NCBI GenBank assembly: GCA_044222225.1
Contig: JBGANR010000002.1
Coordinates: 186,001-250,000, forward strand
DNA: 64,000 nt
DNA from: JBGANR01 sp044222225
GTDB lineage: Bacteria > Actinomycetota > Actinomycetes > Mycobacteriales > Mycobacteriaceae
Reading direction: 5' to 3'
Position 1 is the first letter of the stretch. Each line of letters opens with the position of its first letter. This document shows positions 10,161 through 21,502 of the stretch, one piece after another. A model generated the notes under the pieces. That model was not told the origin of the DNA and made no database searches. It saw only the letters and a list, made by a program, of their open reading frames with translations. A program made the translations under genes and the position numbers.

Positions 10161-12172
10161 CCCTGGGCCGCGATGATGTCCAGTACGGCCCGACCGTACG
10201 CTTCGCGCTTGCGTTCGCCGATGCCACTGATGCCGATCAGGTCTTCGGCGCCGGCCGGACGATGCTCGGCGAGCGCACGCAGCGTCGCGTCGCCGAAGAC
10301 GACGTATGCCGGGACGCCCTGCTCCTTTGCGGTCCGCGCCCGCCAGGCGCGCAGCGCCTCGAACAGACCGCGGTCGCCCTCGGTGAGGGAGTCGGCGGCT
10401 TTCCGTTTCGCCGCTCGTCCACTCTCGGCCGTGGCGGCCCGCGCGACCACGTCGCGGCGCAGCTTCACCGGAGTCGTGCCGGCCAGCACGCCGCCGCTCG
10501 CCTCGTTGATCGCGAACGTGCCGTATTCGCCCTGCGTTCGGACGAGCCCTTGGGCGAGCAGCTGGCGGACCACCGAGCGCCACTGCGCCTCGGTGAGATC
10601 GGACCCGATCCCGTAGGTGCTGAGCTCGTCGTGCCGGAACTTGCGAATCTTCTCCGTCGACGCTCCGCGCAGGATGTCGATGAGGTGCCCGGCGCCGAAC
10701 GACTGCCGCCGCTCACGCTGCAGACGCACGATCGTGGACAGAAGCTTCTGCGCGGGAATCAGTCCGTCCCAGCTGTCCGGCGGCGTGAGGCAGGTATCAC
10801 AGTTTCCACAGGGATCGGCGTTCTGCCCGAAGTAGCCGAGCAGGTTCCGACGTCGGCACTCGACGGTCTCGCACAGCGCGAGCATCGCGTCGAGGTGCTG
10901 GCCCTGCCGCTGCTTGATCGCGCGGTCGCCGGCGCTCTGCTGAATGAACCTGCGCTGCTGTACGACGTCGCCGAGGCCGTAGGCCATCCAGGCGACCGAC
11001 GGTTCGCCGTCCCGGCCGGCCCGGCCGGTCTCCTGGTAGTAACCCTCCACCGATTTCGGCAGGTCGACGTGCGCGACGAAGCGGACGTCGGGCTTGTCGA
11101 TGCCCATCCCGAAGGCGATCGTGGCGACCACGATCACGCCGTCCTCGCGCAGGAACCGGGCCTGATGCGCCGTGCGCGTCGCCGCGTCGAGGCCCGCGTG
11201 ATAGGGGATCGCGGCGAAACCCTGCGCGACCAGATATTCGGCGGTCTGCTCGACCGATGCGCGACTGAGCGCGTAGACGATGCCGGCCGATCCCGCGGGC
11301 TGGGTGCGGATGAATGTGACGAGTTGCTTACGGACGTCGATCTTGGGGTCGATCCGGTACTGGATGTTGGGTCGGTCGAAGCTCGCGACGAAATGCTCCG
11401 CGTCGGACAAACGCAGCCGTTCGGTGATCTCGCGGTGCGTCTCGCGGGTGGCTGTCGCGGTGAGTGCGATTCGGGGGACACCGGGAAAGCGTTCGGCCAG
11501 ATCACCGAGGGCGAGGTAGTCGGGGCGGAAGTCATGCCCCCACTGCGATACGCAGTGCGCCTCGTCGATCGCGATGACGCCGATCGATCCGCGGCGCAGC
11601 AGCCGCAGCGTCGACTCGTTCGACAGGCGCTCGGGGGCGATGTAGAGCAGATCGAGTTCACCGGCGAGATAGTCACGTTCCACCCCTGCGCGTTCGACGG
11701 AGGTCTGCGTGGAGTTCAGATAGGCCGCCCGCACGCCGTTGGCGCGCAGGGCGTCGACCTGGTCGTGCATGAGTGCGATGAGCGGGCTGACCACGAGCCC
11801 CGTGCCCTCACGTACGAGAGCCGGGATCTGATAGCAGAGACTCTTGCCGCCGCCGGTGGGCATGAGCACGACGGCGTCTTCGCCACCGACGATCCGGTCG
11901 ATGACGGCGGCCTGGTCGCCGCGGAACGCCTCGTAGCCGTAGACGGTGCGCAGGGCGTCCCGCGGGGTCGAGAACCGGCTCGGGGCGGGTGATGGGACAG
12001 GTGCCGACCCGGGCGATCCCGGCCATCCGTCGTCCTCGGGCGGGCGTGGGGCATCCCGGTACTGATCGAAGGCGGGCTCGTCGGGGAACGGCAGGTCGGC
12101 GTACGGGTCGTCGGGCGGCGTATCGGACCGGGGTAGATCCGCATAGGGATCGTGCGGATCGTTCAGGGGCAC
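10157..12172 (-). CDS. recQ: RecQ-family ATP-dependent DNA helicase
   Basis: Predicted 671 aa. Residues 1-~75 are an acidic, proline-rich extension with three PYADLP/QYRD-like repeats, not part of the conserved enzyme. The helicase core follows: Walker A MPTGGGKS (~104), DEAH box AIDEAHC (~199) and the QETGRAGRDG motif VI. A zinc-binding RecQ-Ct segment has CRRRNLLGYFG and CGNCDTC (~437-460). The C terminus is an HRDC domain ending in ISGIGERKREAYG. It would unwind DNA 3'-5' in recombination repair. GTG start; TACGCT eight bases upstream suggests a leaderless message. Confidence 0.92.
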   Translation of the reverse strand: MPLNDPHDPYADLPRSDTPPDDPYADLPFPDEPAFDQYRDAPRPPEDDGWPGSPGSAPVPSPAPSRFSTPRDALRTVYGYEAFRGDQAAVIDRIVGGEDAVVLMPTGGGKSLCYQIPALVREGTGLVVSPLIALMHDQVDALRANGVRAAYLNSTQTSVERAGVERDYLAGELDLLYIAPERLSNESTLRLLRRGSIGVIAIDEAHCVSQWGHDFRPDYLALGDLAERFPGVPRIALTATATRETHREITERLRLSDAEHFVASFDRPNIQYRIDPKIDVRKQLVTFIRTQPAGSAGIVYALSRASVEQTAEYLVAQGFAAIPYHAGLDAATRTAHQARFLREDGVIVVATIAFGMGIDKPDVRFVAHVDLPKSVEGYYQETGRAGRDGEPSVAWMAYGLGDVVQQRRFIQQSAGDRAIKQRQGQHLDAMLALCETVECRRRNLLGYFGQNADPCGNCDTCLTPPDSWDGLIPAQKLLSTIVRLQRERRQSFGAGHLIDILRGASTEKIRKFRHDELSTYGIGSDLTEAQWRSVVRQLLAQGLVRTQGEYGTFAINEASGGVLAGTTPVKLRRDVVARAATAESGRAAKRKAADSLTEGDRGLFEALRAWRARTAKEQGVPAYVVFGDATLRALAEHRPAGAEDLIGISGIGERKREAYGRAVLDIIAAQG

Positions 12173-12255
12173 GCGGCTAGCGTAACGAGCAGGAGCATCG
12201 CAGACAGCCGGCCCGGCATGCTCGGGGCCCGGACGATGAAGGTCGCGGTGCGGTG

Positions 12256-12825
12256 TCAGACGTCGCTTCGCCGCACGCTCTCCTCGACGAGGTCGAGGAC
12301 GGCGGCGAGATCGGTCGTCGGCGCGCCGCTGGCGAGGCGGGCGATGAGGCCGTCGAGCACGAGGTCGAGATAGCCGACGAGGACGCGCGTCGGCACGTCG
12401 TCACGCAGCCGGCCGGCCGAGCGTTGCCGCTCGAGCCGGGCCGCCGTCGCCTCGCTGATCTCGGCGGACCGCGCCGACCAGCTCTCGCGGAAGGCAGGGT
12501 CGGTGCGCAGCCTGCGGGCGATCTCCAATCGGGTGCCCAGCCAGTCGAACTCCTCCGGACGGGCGAGCATGTCGCGCATCACCTGGACGAGGCCCTGTGT
12601 CGCCGCCACCTCGGCCATCCGGCCGGCGTCCTCATGCGCGAGAGCGAGGAAGAGCGCGTCCTTGTCGCGGAAATGATGGAAGATGGCGCCGCGCGAGAGG
12701 CCGGTCGTGTCCTCCAGCCGGCGCACCGTGGCGCCGTCGTAGCCGTACTCGGCGAAACAGCGGCGGGCGCCGTCGAGGATCTCGCTGCGGCGGGCGTCGA
12801 GGTGGTCCTGGCTCACCTTCGGCAT
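12256..12825 (-). CDS. acnR: TetR-family regulator, AcnR type (represses aconitase)
   Basis: Predicted 189 aa. The N-terminal TetR helix-turn-helix (~12-58) reads FAEYGYDGATVRRLEDTTGLSRGAIFHHF; ligand-binding helices follow. It stands directly downstream of acnA on the same strand, as acnR does in Corynebacterium glutamicum and Rv1474c in M. tuberculosis. AcnR of C. glutamicum represses acn by binding CAGNAC-N4-GTACTG-type dyads, and a perfect site of that form lies upstream of acnA here. A hairpin terminator separates the two genes, so read-through or a second promoter is needed. Confidence 0.85.
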   Translation of the reverse strand: MPKVSQDHLDARRSEILDGARRCFAEYGYDGATVRRLEDTTGLSRGAIFHHFRDKDALFLALAHEDAGRMAEVAATQGLVQVMRDMLARPEEFDWLGTRLEIARRLRTDPAFRESWSARSAEISEATAARLERQRSAGRLRDDVPTRVLVGYLDLVLDGLIARLASGAPTTDLAAVLDLVEESVRRSDV

Positions 12826-12879
12826 CGGTACGCGCTCCTCTTCGTCGGGCGGACGGCCTGTGCGGGTGAGCGAAACGAC

Positions 12880-12908
12880 GCGCGGCGGGCCGCTTGGGCC
12901 CGCCGCGC
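12880..12908. terminator. Hairpin terminator between acnA and acnR
   Basis: An 11-bp perfect stem, GCGCGGCGGGC paired with GCCCGCCGCGC, encloses a 7-base loop. It starts 46 bp after the acnA stop and 55 bp before the acnR start. No T-run follows, as is usual for high-GC actinobacteria. It probably limits acnR expression from the acnA promoter. Confidence 0.7.
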
Positions 12909-12953
12909 ATCGTCGCCGGAATCCGCTTCTCAGCCGTCCGGTCTGGTGGAGCG

Positions 12954-15758
<2,805 letters not shown>

Positions 15759-15895
15759 TTGTCAGCTCCATCGTCATATCGGCGGAATCCGGCGGGCTGC
15801 ACCGGATCTTCGGCGTCACCGCCGCAGGGCTGGCGACGGTGCGGTGGCGTTCGGCCGGGCCGCGAGCGGTCGTTCGGCCGATACCGTGCATCTTA

Positions 15896-15913
15896 ACAGT
15901 ACGCGCGTACTGT
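15896..15913. promoter_or_regulatory. AcnR operator upstream of acnA
   Basis: ACAGTACGCGCGTACTGT is a perfect 18-bp palindrome and fits the published AcnR consensus CAGNACNNNCGTACTG at every fixed position. It lies 138 bp before acnA and 120 bp before the divergent Rv1476-like gene, so the same site could affect both. Identification rests on the consensus plus the adjacent acnR gene. Confidence 0.85.
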
Positions 15914-16033
15914 GATCGTGGCGGGCGTCTGGATGGACGTGGTTTCCGGCGCGGACGCGTGTCCGGGTCCGACTCCGTCCCCATTGTGTCGTAACTTGAG
16001 ACCGGTTCGAAGGTATTCGAGAGGGGTTCGACG

Positions 16034-16552
16034 ATGTCTGGTCCGCACAAGGCCGTGGTGCCGCCGCAGTGCGTCCCGGGCCCGGAGGTGCCCTGCCTCG
16101 ACTTCACGGCCGTCTACGCCGACCTCGACGCCGGTGCGCTCTCGATCGCCGGGCCCACGGCCGCCGACCTCACCCCGTATCGGGACACCGTCGAGCTGGC
16201 CAAGGGGAAGGGTGTCGACCTCAAGATCGTCGTCCTCGACCGGGGTTTCGCGCCCGCGACGTCGTATCGCGACATCGCCACCCGCGTGCAGGAGCACACC
16301 GGGGGGACCGTCCTCGTCTACGGCCCCGGCGGGTTCGGCTCGTCGAGCGACGAGCTCTCGCGGGTGCAGTTGGAGAACGCCGAGGACAACGCGTCGATTC
16401 TGCATCCCGAGGTCGGCTCGCGGCAGCTGCTCGAGAACCTCGACCACACGCAGCCGGATTGGACGATCATGACCGTCTTGTTCCTGCTCGTGATCGTGGC
16501 CGGCGGGGTCGTCGCCGTCCGGCGGATGCCGGGGGCGGCCGTCGCTCGCTGA
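16034..16552 (+). CDS. Rv1476-like single-pass membrane protein
   Basis: Predicted 172 aa. The N-terminal ~145 residues form a soluble alpha/beta region with no enzyme motif I recognise, and a C-terminal transmembrane helix (~146-163: MTVLFLLVIVAGGVVAV) is followed by a basic tail, so the soluble part may face outward or inward. M. tuberculosis Rv1476 has the same size, place and topology between acn and ripA. Function unknown; the position before the cell-wall hydrolase suggests an envelope role, which is only inference. It diverges from acnA across the AcnR operator. Confidence 0.8.
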   Translation: MSGPHKAVVPPQCVPGPEVPCLDFTAVYADLDAGALSIAGPTAADLTPYRDTVELAKGKGVDLKIVVLDRGFAPATSYRDIATRVQEHTGGTVLVYGPGGFGSSSDELSRVQLENAEDNASILHPEVGSRQLLENLDHTQPDWTIMTVLFLLVIVAGGVVAVRRMPGAAVAR

Positions 16553-16672
16553 CGCCGCCCGACCTCTGTGATGTCGCGGAATCGGCTCTGCGCCCTCGGT
16601 TGCGGTTTCCCCTGATAGGCGCGTTTCCGCAGGTAATCACACCGTTGTAATTCGCTTCTCCGGGTTTTCAAT

Positions 16673-16686
16673 GTGACATCTGTGAC
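16673..16686 (+). promoter_or_regulatory. Possible MtrA-binding direct repeat before the RipA-like gene
   Basis: GTGACATCTGTGAC is a direct repeat of GTGAC spaced by four bases, fitting the GTNAC-N4-GTNAC form reported for the response regulator MtrA, which controls ripA in mycobacteria. It lies 129 bp upstream of the chosen GTG. The rest of the 262-bp gap (16553-16814) holds no gene I can support. Confidence 0.4.
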
Positions 16687-16814
16687 GTACGGTTCTCTAG
16701 TCATCAGTGGTGTCAATGGGGAAGTTGAGTACCGCTGTGACCGCCCACCGAGTTGCCGACACGCAGGGATACCGCGTGCGCCGGGGGCGTCGTCACGACC
16801 GAGGGAGATTGCTT

Positions 16815-18269
16815 GTGAGGCGACTGTCGCGAGGCCGCCCGAACTCCAGTGTCCGGACCGACCGCGCGGGGAGTCGCCGCAGCGTGCGGATGCTCGTCGC
16901 GTCGCTGACGACGGCGTCGCTCGCCGTACTCGCCGTTCCGGCCGCTGCGGATCCGTCGCCGGCGCCGCCGCCCGCGAGCGCTCTTGCAGCGCTCATCAAC
17001 CGGGTCGCAGACGTCGACGCGCGGATCCGGTCGCTCGATGCGGCCGTCGCCGCGAAGCGGGAGACCGCCAACCGAGCGCTCGTCGACCTGCAGAGCGCGC
17101 GGGACGCGTCGCAGGCGGCGTCCTCCGCCGTCAAGACCTCGTCCACGGCGCTGACGAAGGCGAGTGACGACGTGGCGGCCGCGCAGCGGCGGTTCGACGC
17201 CTTCGTCCGGGCGCTCTACATGCAGGGCAACAACGTCGGCGCGCTCGACTACCTCGGCACGGACGACCCGCAGGACGTGCTCACCCGCGCCGGCATCGTC
17301 GACCGCATCACCGCCGATCAGCGCGCCGACGTCGAGCGGCTGCAGCGCGCCCGCAACGACGCGGCCAACCGGGCGTCCTCGGCGCGGGCCGCCGAGCGTC
17401 AGGCCAAGCTCTCCGAGACCACCGCCAGGACGCGGCACGACGCCGCGACCACCGCCATCACGGCGGCCGTCGGCGCGGCCCGCGAGCAGCGCACCGTGCG
17501 TGCGGGCCTGCTGGTGCAGCGGCAGAACGCGGCCGCCGAGCTGGCCCGCGCCAAGGGGCAGCCGACGACGCCGGCGCGTCCCGCTCTGCCCGGCCGGACG
17601 CCCGCGGCCGATCCCGTGGCACCCGGTGCGGAGCCGGGTGCCACGCCCGGCACCGATCCGGGTGCCGGTGGCTCGTCGTCGCCGGACAGCGGCCTCCAGC
17701 TCGACGCGCTGCGGCAGGTCGCCGGCGACGTCGCGCAGCAGATCATCGCCGCGTTCATCGCGCAGAATCAGCGTCCGCACACAGATCTCGACGGCAACGC
17801 ACCGGGCGGCCAGGCACCGGCGCCGCCCGGTGGCGCGCAGACCGGTCCCGCGGCGATCGAGACGGCCGTCAACCGCGGCATGTCGCAGCTCGGCGTCGTC
17901 TACGCCTGGGGCGGCGGCGACGCGAACGGCCCCACCAAGGGCATCCGTGACGGCGGTGTCGCCGACAGCTTCGGCGATTACGACAAGATCGGGTTCGACT
18001 GCTCGGGCCTCATGATCTACGCCTTCGCGGGCGTCGGCATCTCGCTGCCGCACTACACGGGCTACCAGTACACGTCGGGCCCGCAGTTCCCGCTCGCCGA
18101 GATGAAGCGCGGCGACATGATCTTCTACGGTCCCAACGCCAGCGAGCACGTCTCGCTGTATCTCGGCGACGGCCGGATGCTGGAGGCGCCGCAGTCGGGC
18201 GACGTGGTCAAGGTCTCGCCGGTGCGCACCGACGGCGCCATGCCGAACATCGTCCGCCTCATCGAGTGA
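16815..18269 (+). CDS. RipA-like NlpC/P60 peptidoglycan endopeptidase
   Basis: Predicted 484 aa exported protein. A signal peptide covers ~1-48 (basic start, hydrophobic SLTTASLAVLAVPAAA). A long coiled-coil region runs ~55-250, a Pro/Ala/Gly linker ~250-300, and an NlpC/P60 catalytic domain ~350-484. Catalytic Cys396 lies in GFDCSGLM and His445 in EHVSLYLGDG. RipA cuts stem peptides during daughter-cell separation, and its coiled coil occludes the active site. GTG 16815 is chosen because GAGGGAG stands seven bases upstream. No RipB-like second gene follows, unlike in M. tuberculosis. Confidence 0.9.
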   Translation: MRRLSRGRPNSSVRTDRAGSRRSVRMLVASLTTASLAVLAVPAAADPSPAPPPASALAALINRVADVDARIRSLDAAVAAKRETANRALVDLQSARDASQAASSAVKTSSTALTKASDDVAAAQRRFDAFVRALYMQGNNVGALDYLGTDDPQDVLTRAGIVDRITADQRADVERLQRARNDAANRASSARAAERQAKLSETTARTRHDAATTAITAAVGAAREQRTVRAGLLVQRQNAAAELARAKGQPTTPARPALPGRTPAADPVAPGAEPGATPGTDPGAGGSSSPDSGLQLDALRQVAGDVAQQIIAAFIAQNQRPHTDLDGNAPGGQAPAPPGGAQTGPAAIETAVNRGMSQLGVVYAWGGGDANGPTKGIRDGGVADSFGDYDKIGFDCSGLMIYAFAGVGISLPHYTGYQYTSGPQFPLAEMKRGDMIFYGPNASEHVSLYLGDGRMLEAPQSGDVVKVSPVRTDGAMPNIVRLIE

Positions 18270-18363
18270 TCAGCGCCCGACCGATCGGCGACCGTCCTCT
18301 AGGCTCGGAAACACCTGTCCCGGACGCCCGGCGGCGGCCACGTGCGAGTGGAAAGAGGAACTC

Positions 18364-19548
18364 TTGAGTCAGGAAGCGTCGGAGAGCGCCGTGACCGGCC
18401 CGGATCCTGCGAAGACGGAACTCGCGGAATCGATCAGAGGCGATTCGGCGCTGCTGCGACGGGTGATGGTCGAGGTCTCTCGGATCATCGTCGGGCAGGA
18501 GGTGCTCATCGAACGCATCCTGGCCGGGCTGCTCGCCCGCGGACACATCCTGCTCGAGGGCGTCCCGGGCGTCGCGAAGACACTGGCCGTCGAGACCTAT
18601 GCCCGGGTGATCGGCGGCGACTATTCGCGCGTCCAGTTCACGCCGGACCTCGTGCCGACGGACCTGACCGGCACGCGGATCTACCGGCAGGGCGCCGAGC
18701 GCTTCGACGTCGAGCTCGGGCCGGTGATGACGAACTTCCTGCTCGCCGACGAGATCAACCGCGCGCCGGCGAAGGTGCAGTCGGCCCTGCTGGAGGTGAT
18801 GGCCGAGCGGCACGTCTCGATCGGCGGCCAGACCTACTCGGTGCCCGATCCCTTCCTCGTCATGGCGACGCAGAACCCCATCGAGAACGAGGGCGTCTAC
18901 CCGCTGCCGGAGGCGCAACGCGACCGCTTCCTGTTCAAGATCGTCGTCGGCTACCCATCCGTGGAGGAGGAGCGCGAGATCGTCTACCGGATGGGCGTGC
19001 AGCCGCCGACGGTGACGCCGCAGCTGGATCCCGCCGCGGTCGTGCGGTTGCAGCGGGCCGCGTCGCAGGTCTTCGTGCACCATTCGCTCGTCGACTACGT
19101 CGTGCGGGTGGTCAACGCGACGCGCCGGCCGGCCGAGCTGGGGCTGACGGACGTCGCGTCCTGGCTCTCGTACGGCGCGTCGCCGCGCGCGACGCTCGGC
19201 CTCATCGCCGGCGCGCGGGCGCTGGCCCTCATCCGGGGACGTGACTACGTCATCCCGCAGGACGTCGTCGAGCTGGTGCCCGACGTGCTGCGGCATCGAC
19301 TCGTGCTCAGCTATGACGCGCTCGCGGACGACGTCTCGGCGGACGCGGTCATCGAGCGGGTGCTCGGCGCCGTCGGGTTGCCGCAGGTCGTCGCGGCGAG
19401 CTCGCCGCAGCAGCACCACCCGCAGCAGCATCCGGTCGGGCCGGGACCGGCCCCGCAGCAGGGACCGCCGCCCGGCTATCCGCAGGGTCCGCCGCCGCAG
19501 TTCGGCGGGCCGGGCGGGCCGGGGCCGCTGGGCAGGCATGGCCGCTGA
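18364..19548 (+). CDS. moxR: MoxR-type AAA+ ATPase
   Basis: Predicted 394 aa. Walker A GVPGVAKT (~70), Walker B LLADEINRAPAKVQ (~125) and the sensor NPIENEGVYPLPEAQ are typical of the MoxR group. The last ~45 residues are a Pro/Gln/Gly/His-rich tail. MoxR proteins act as chaperone-like ATPases with DUF58 and VWA partners, which follow directly. Start is TTG, with AGAGGA six bases upstream and no better alternative. The stop overlaps the next start by 11 bases, so the three genes form one translational unit (Rv1479-Rv1481 in M. tuberculosis). Confidence 0.92.
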   Translation: MSQEASESAVTGPDPAKTELAESIRGDSALLRRVMVEVSRIIVGQEVLIERILAGLLARGHILLEGVPGVAKTLAVETYARVIGGDYSRVQFTPDLVPTDLTGTRIYRQGAERFDVELGPVMTNFLLADEINRAPAKVQSALLEVMAERHVSIGGQTYSVPDPFLVMATQNPIENEGVYPLPEAQRDRFLFKIVVGYPSVEEEREIVYRMGVQPPTVTPQLDPAAVVRLQRAASQVFVHHSLVDYVVRVVNATRRPAELGLTDVASWLSYGASPRATLGLIAGARALALIRGRDYVIPQDVVELVPDVLRHRLVLSYDALADDVSADAVIERVLGAVGLPQVVAASSPQQHHPQQHPVGPGPAPQQGPPPGYPQGPPPQFGGPGGPGPLGRHGR

Positions 19549-20470
19549 CGAGCGCGAGCGCCGGGCCACCGATGAGCGGGCCCTGGACGCCGCGCTGCGC
19601 AATGTCGAGCTGACGGTCCGCCGCAAACTCGACGGGATCCTGCACGGCGAGCACCTCGGCATCATCCCCGGCCCGGGCTCCGAGCCCGGGGAGGCGCGTC
19701 CCTATCAGCCGGGCGACGACGTCCGGCTCATGGACTGGGCCGTCACGGCACGCACGACGGCACCGCACATCCGGCAGCCGGTGGCCGACCGCGAGCTGGA
19801 GACGTGGCTGGCCGTCGACATGTCGGGCAGCCTCGACTTCGGGACGACGGACGTCACCAAGCGGGATCTCGCCGTCAACGCCGCCGCGGCGATCGCGCAC
19901 CTCACCGCCGGCGGCGGCAACCGGCTCGGCGCCGTCATCACCACCGGGGACACGGTCCGGCGGCTGCCGGCGCGTCCCGGACGGGCGCATGCGCGCGCCG
20001 TCCTCGCGGCGATCGCGACGACGCAACGCACCGACCGCTCCGTGCGCGGCGACCTGCACGGCGCCATCGACGCGCTGCGCCGCCCGGAGCGGCGGCGCGG
20101 GCTCGTCGTGGTGATCTCGGACTTCCTCGGCCCGATCGACTGGGAGCGCCCGCTGCGGGCGATCGCCGGCCGGCACGACGTGCTCGGTGTCGAGGTGCTC
20201 GACCGCGCCGACGAGGAGCTGCCCGCGCTCGGCGACGTCGTGCTCCGGGACGCCGAATCCGGCCGTGTGCGTGAGGTGACGATCACCGAACGGGTGCGGG
20301 CGGAGTACCGCGAGGCGGCGGCCGAGCATCGTCTCGAGGTCTCGCGCGCGCTGCGGCACGTGGGTGCGCCGTTGCTGTCGCTGCGGACGGACCGGGACTG
20401 GATCGCCGACATCATCCGGTTCACCGCGGCACGTCGTCGCGGTGCCGCGGCCGGGGCGGCGATCGGCTGA
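19538..20470 (+). CDS. DUF58 domain protein of the MoxR cluster
   Basis: Predicted 310 aa soluble protein. The DUF58 hallmark RPYQPGDDVRLMDW is at ~55-70, followed by a von Willebrand A-like fold with VDMSGSLDFG, which resembles a metal-ion-dependent adhesion site (DxSxS). DUF58 proteins occur almost always with MoxR ATPases and a membrane VWA protein; substrate unknown, envelope or respiratory complex assembly is suspected. Start is ATG inside the moxR end. The stop overlaps the next ATG by one base. Confidence 0.88.
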   Translation: MAADERERRATDERALDAALRNVELTVRRKLDGILHGEHLGIIPGPGSEPGEARPYQPGDDVRLMDWAVTARTTAPHIRQPVADRELETWLAVDMSGSLDFGTTDVTKRDLAVNAAAAIAHLTAGGGNRLGAVITTGDTVRRLPARPGRAHARAVLAAIATTQRTDRSVRGDLHGAIDALRRPERRRGLVVVISDFLGPIDWERPLRAIAGRHDVLGVEVLDRADEELPALGDVVLRDAESGRVREVTITERVRAEYREAAAEHRLEVSRALRHVGAPLLSLRTDRDWIADIIRFTAARRRGAAAGAAIG

Positions 20471-21450
20471 TGGGTTCACCGTTCGATCTTTCGCGTCCGC
20501 TGCTGCTGGCGTTGCTGCTCGGCGTCGTCGGGTTGGCGGCCGGGTACGTCTGGGCGCAGCGCCGGCGCCACCAGCGGGCCATCACGTTCGCGAACACCGC
20601 CGCGCTCGACCGGATCGCGCCGCGCCGGCGCCGGCTGACCCACCTGCCGATGGCGCTCGGGCTCGTCGCGCTGACGCTGCTGACGATCGCCGCGGCCGGC
20701 CCGCAGGGCGAGCACACCGTGCCGCGCAACCGGGCGACGGTCATCCTCGTGCTCGACGTCTCGCTGTCCATGCGGGCCACCGACGTCTCGCCGAGCAGGC
20801 TCGACGCCGCCAAGCAGGCGGCGTCCCGATTCGCCGACCAGCTGACGCCGGGCATCAACCTCGGGCTCGTCACCTACGCCGGCAAGGCGACGCCGCTGGT
20901 CAATCCGACGCCGGACCGCGACCAGTTCAAACGTGCGCTCGAGGGGCTCACCGTCGACGAGAAGACGGCGACGGGCGAGGGGATCATCGTGGCCCTCAAC
21001 ATCCTCGAGGCGGTGAGCGCGCTGCTCGGCGGCGACGGGGCGCCGCCCGCGCACATCGTCCTGGAATCGGACGGCAAGGAGACCGAGCCGACCAACCCGG
21101 ACAACCCGCGCGGCGGCTATTGGGCGGCCCGGCTCGCCAAGCAGAAGGGCATCCCGGTCTCGACGATCGCGTTCGGAACGCGCTCGGGCGTCCTCACCAC
21201 CGACGACGGCCAGGCGATCCCGGTGCCGGTGGACGAGCCGTCGCTCGCCGAGATCGCCCGGCTCTCCGGCGGCGAGGCGTTCACGGCCAGCAGCCTCGAT
21301 CAGCTCAACCGCGTCTACGACCGGTTGCAGGAGAAGATCGGCATGGAGGTGCTCCGCGGCGAGGAACCGCTGTGGTGGATCGTCGGCGGCGTGCTGCTCA
21401 TCGTCGCCGCGTTCGGGACGGCCATCGTCGTCAACCAGCGGCTGCCGTGA
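20470..21450 (+). CDS. Membrane VWA-domain protein of the MoxR cluster
   Basis: Predicted 326 aa. Two N-terminal helices (~7-28 and 58-78) and one C-terminal helix (~298-320) anchor a von Willebrand A domain (~90-270). The metal site is intact: DVSLSMRATD with the DxSxS pattern, then a conserved Thr region in TGEGI. It is the third member of the MoxR-DUF58-VWA module and likely presents its domain to an envelope partner. It overlaps the DUF58 gene by one base. fabG1 follows after 52 bp with its own probable promoter. Confidence 0.87.
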   Translation: MGSPFDLSRPLLLALLLGVVGLAAGYVWAQRRRHQRAITFANTAALDRIAPRRRRLTHLPMALGLVALTLLTIAAAGPQGEHTVPRNRATVILVLDVSLSMRATDVSPSRLDAAKQAASRFADQLTPGINLGLVTYAGKATPLVNPTPDRDQFKRALEGLTVDEKTATGEGIIVALNILEAVSALLGGDGAPPAHIVLESDGKETEPTNPDNPRGGYWAARLAKQKGIPVSTIAFGTRSGVLTTDDGQAIPVPVDEPSLAEIARLSGGEAFTASSLDQLNRVYDRLQEKIGMEVLRGEEPLWWIVGGVLLIVAAFGTAIVVNQRLP

Positions 21451-21489
21451 CCGCGCCCGGTCGATGCCGCTCGCTCCGACTCGGCGGGT

Positions 21490-21495
21490 TAGGTT
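21490..21495 (+). promoter_or_regulatory. Probable leaderless -10 box for fabG1
   Basis: TAGGTT matches TANNNT and ends seven bases before the fabG1 ATG, the spacing expected when transcription starts on the initiator codon. No ribosome site is seen in front of that ATG. Confidence 0.4.
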
Positions 21496-21502
21496 AGTCC
21501 CC

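Noticed and set aside
16553..16814. Possible ydaO-type (c-di-AMP) riboswitch before the RipA-like gene
   Set aside because: Such elements occur before NlpC/P60 and rpf genes, but the conserved core blocks could not be found in this sequence.
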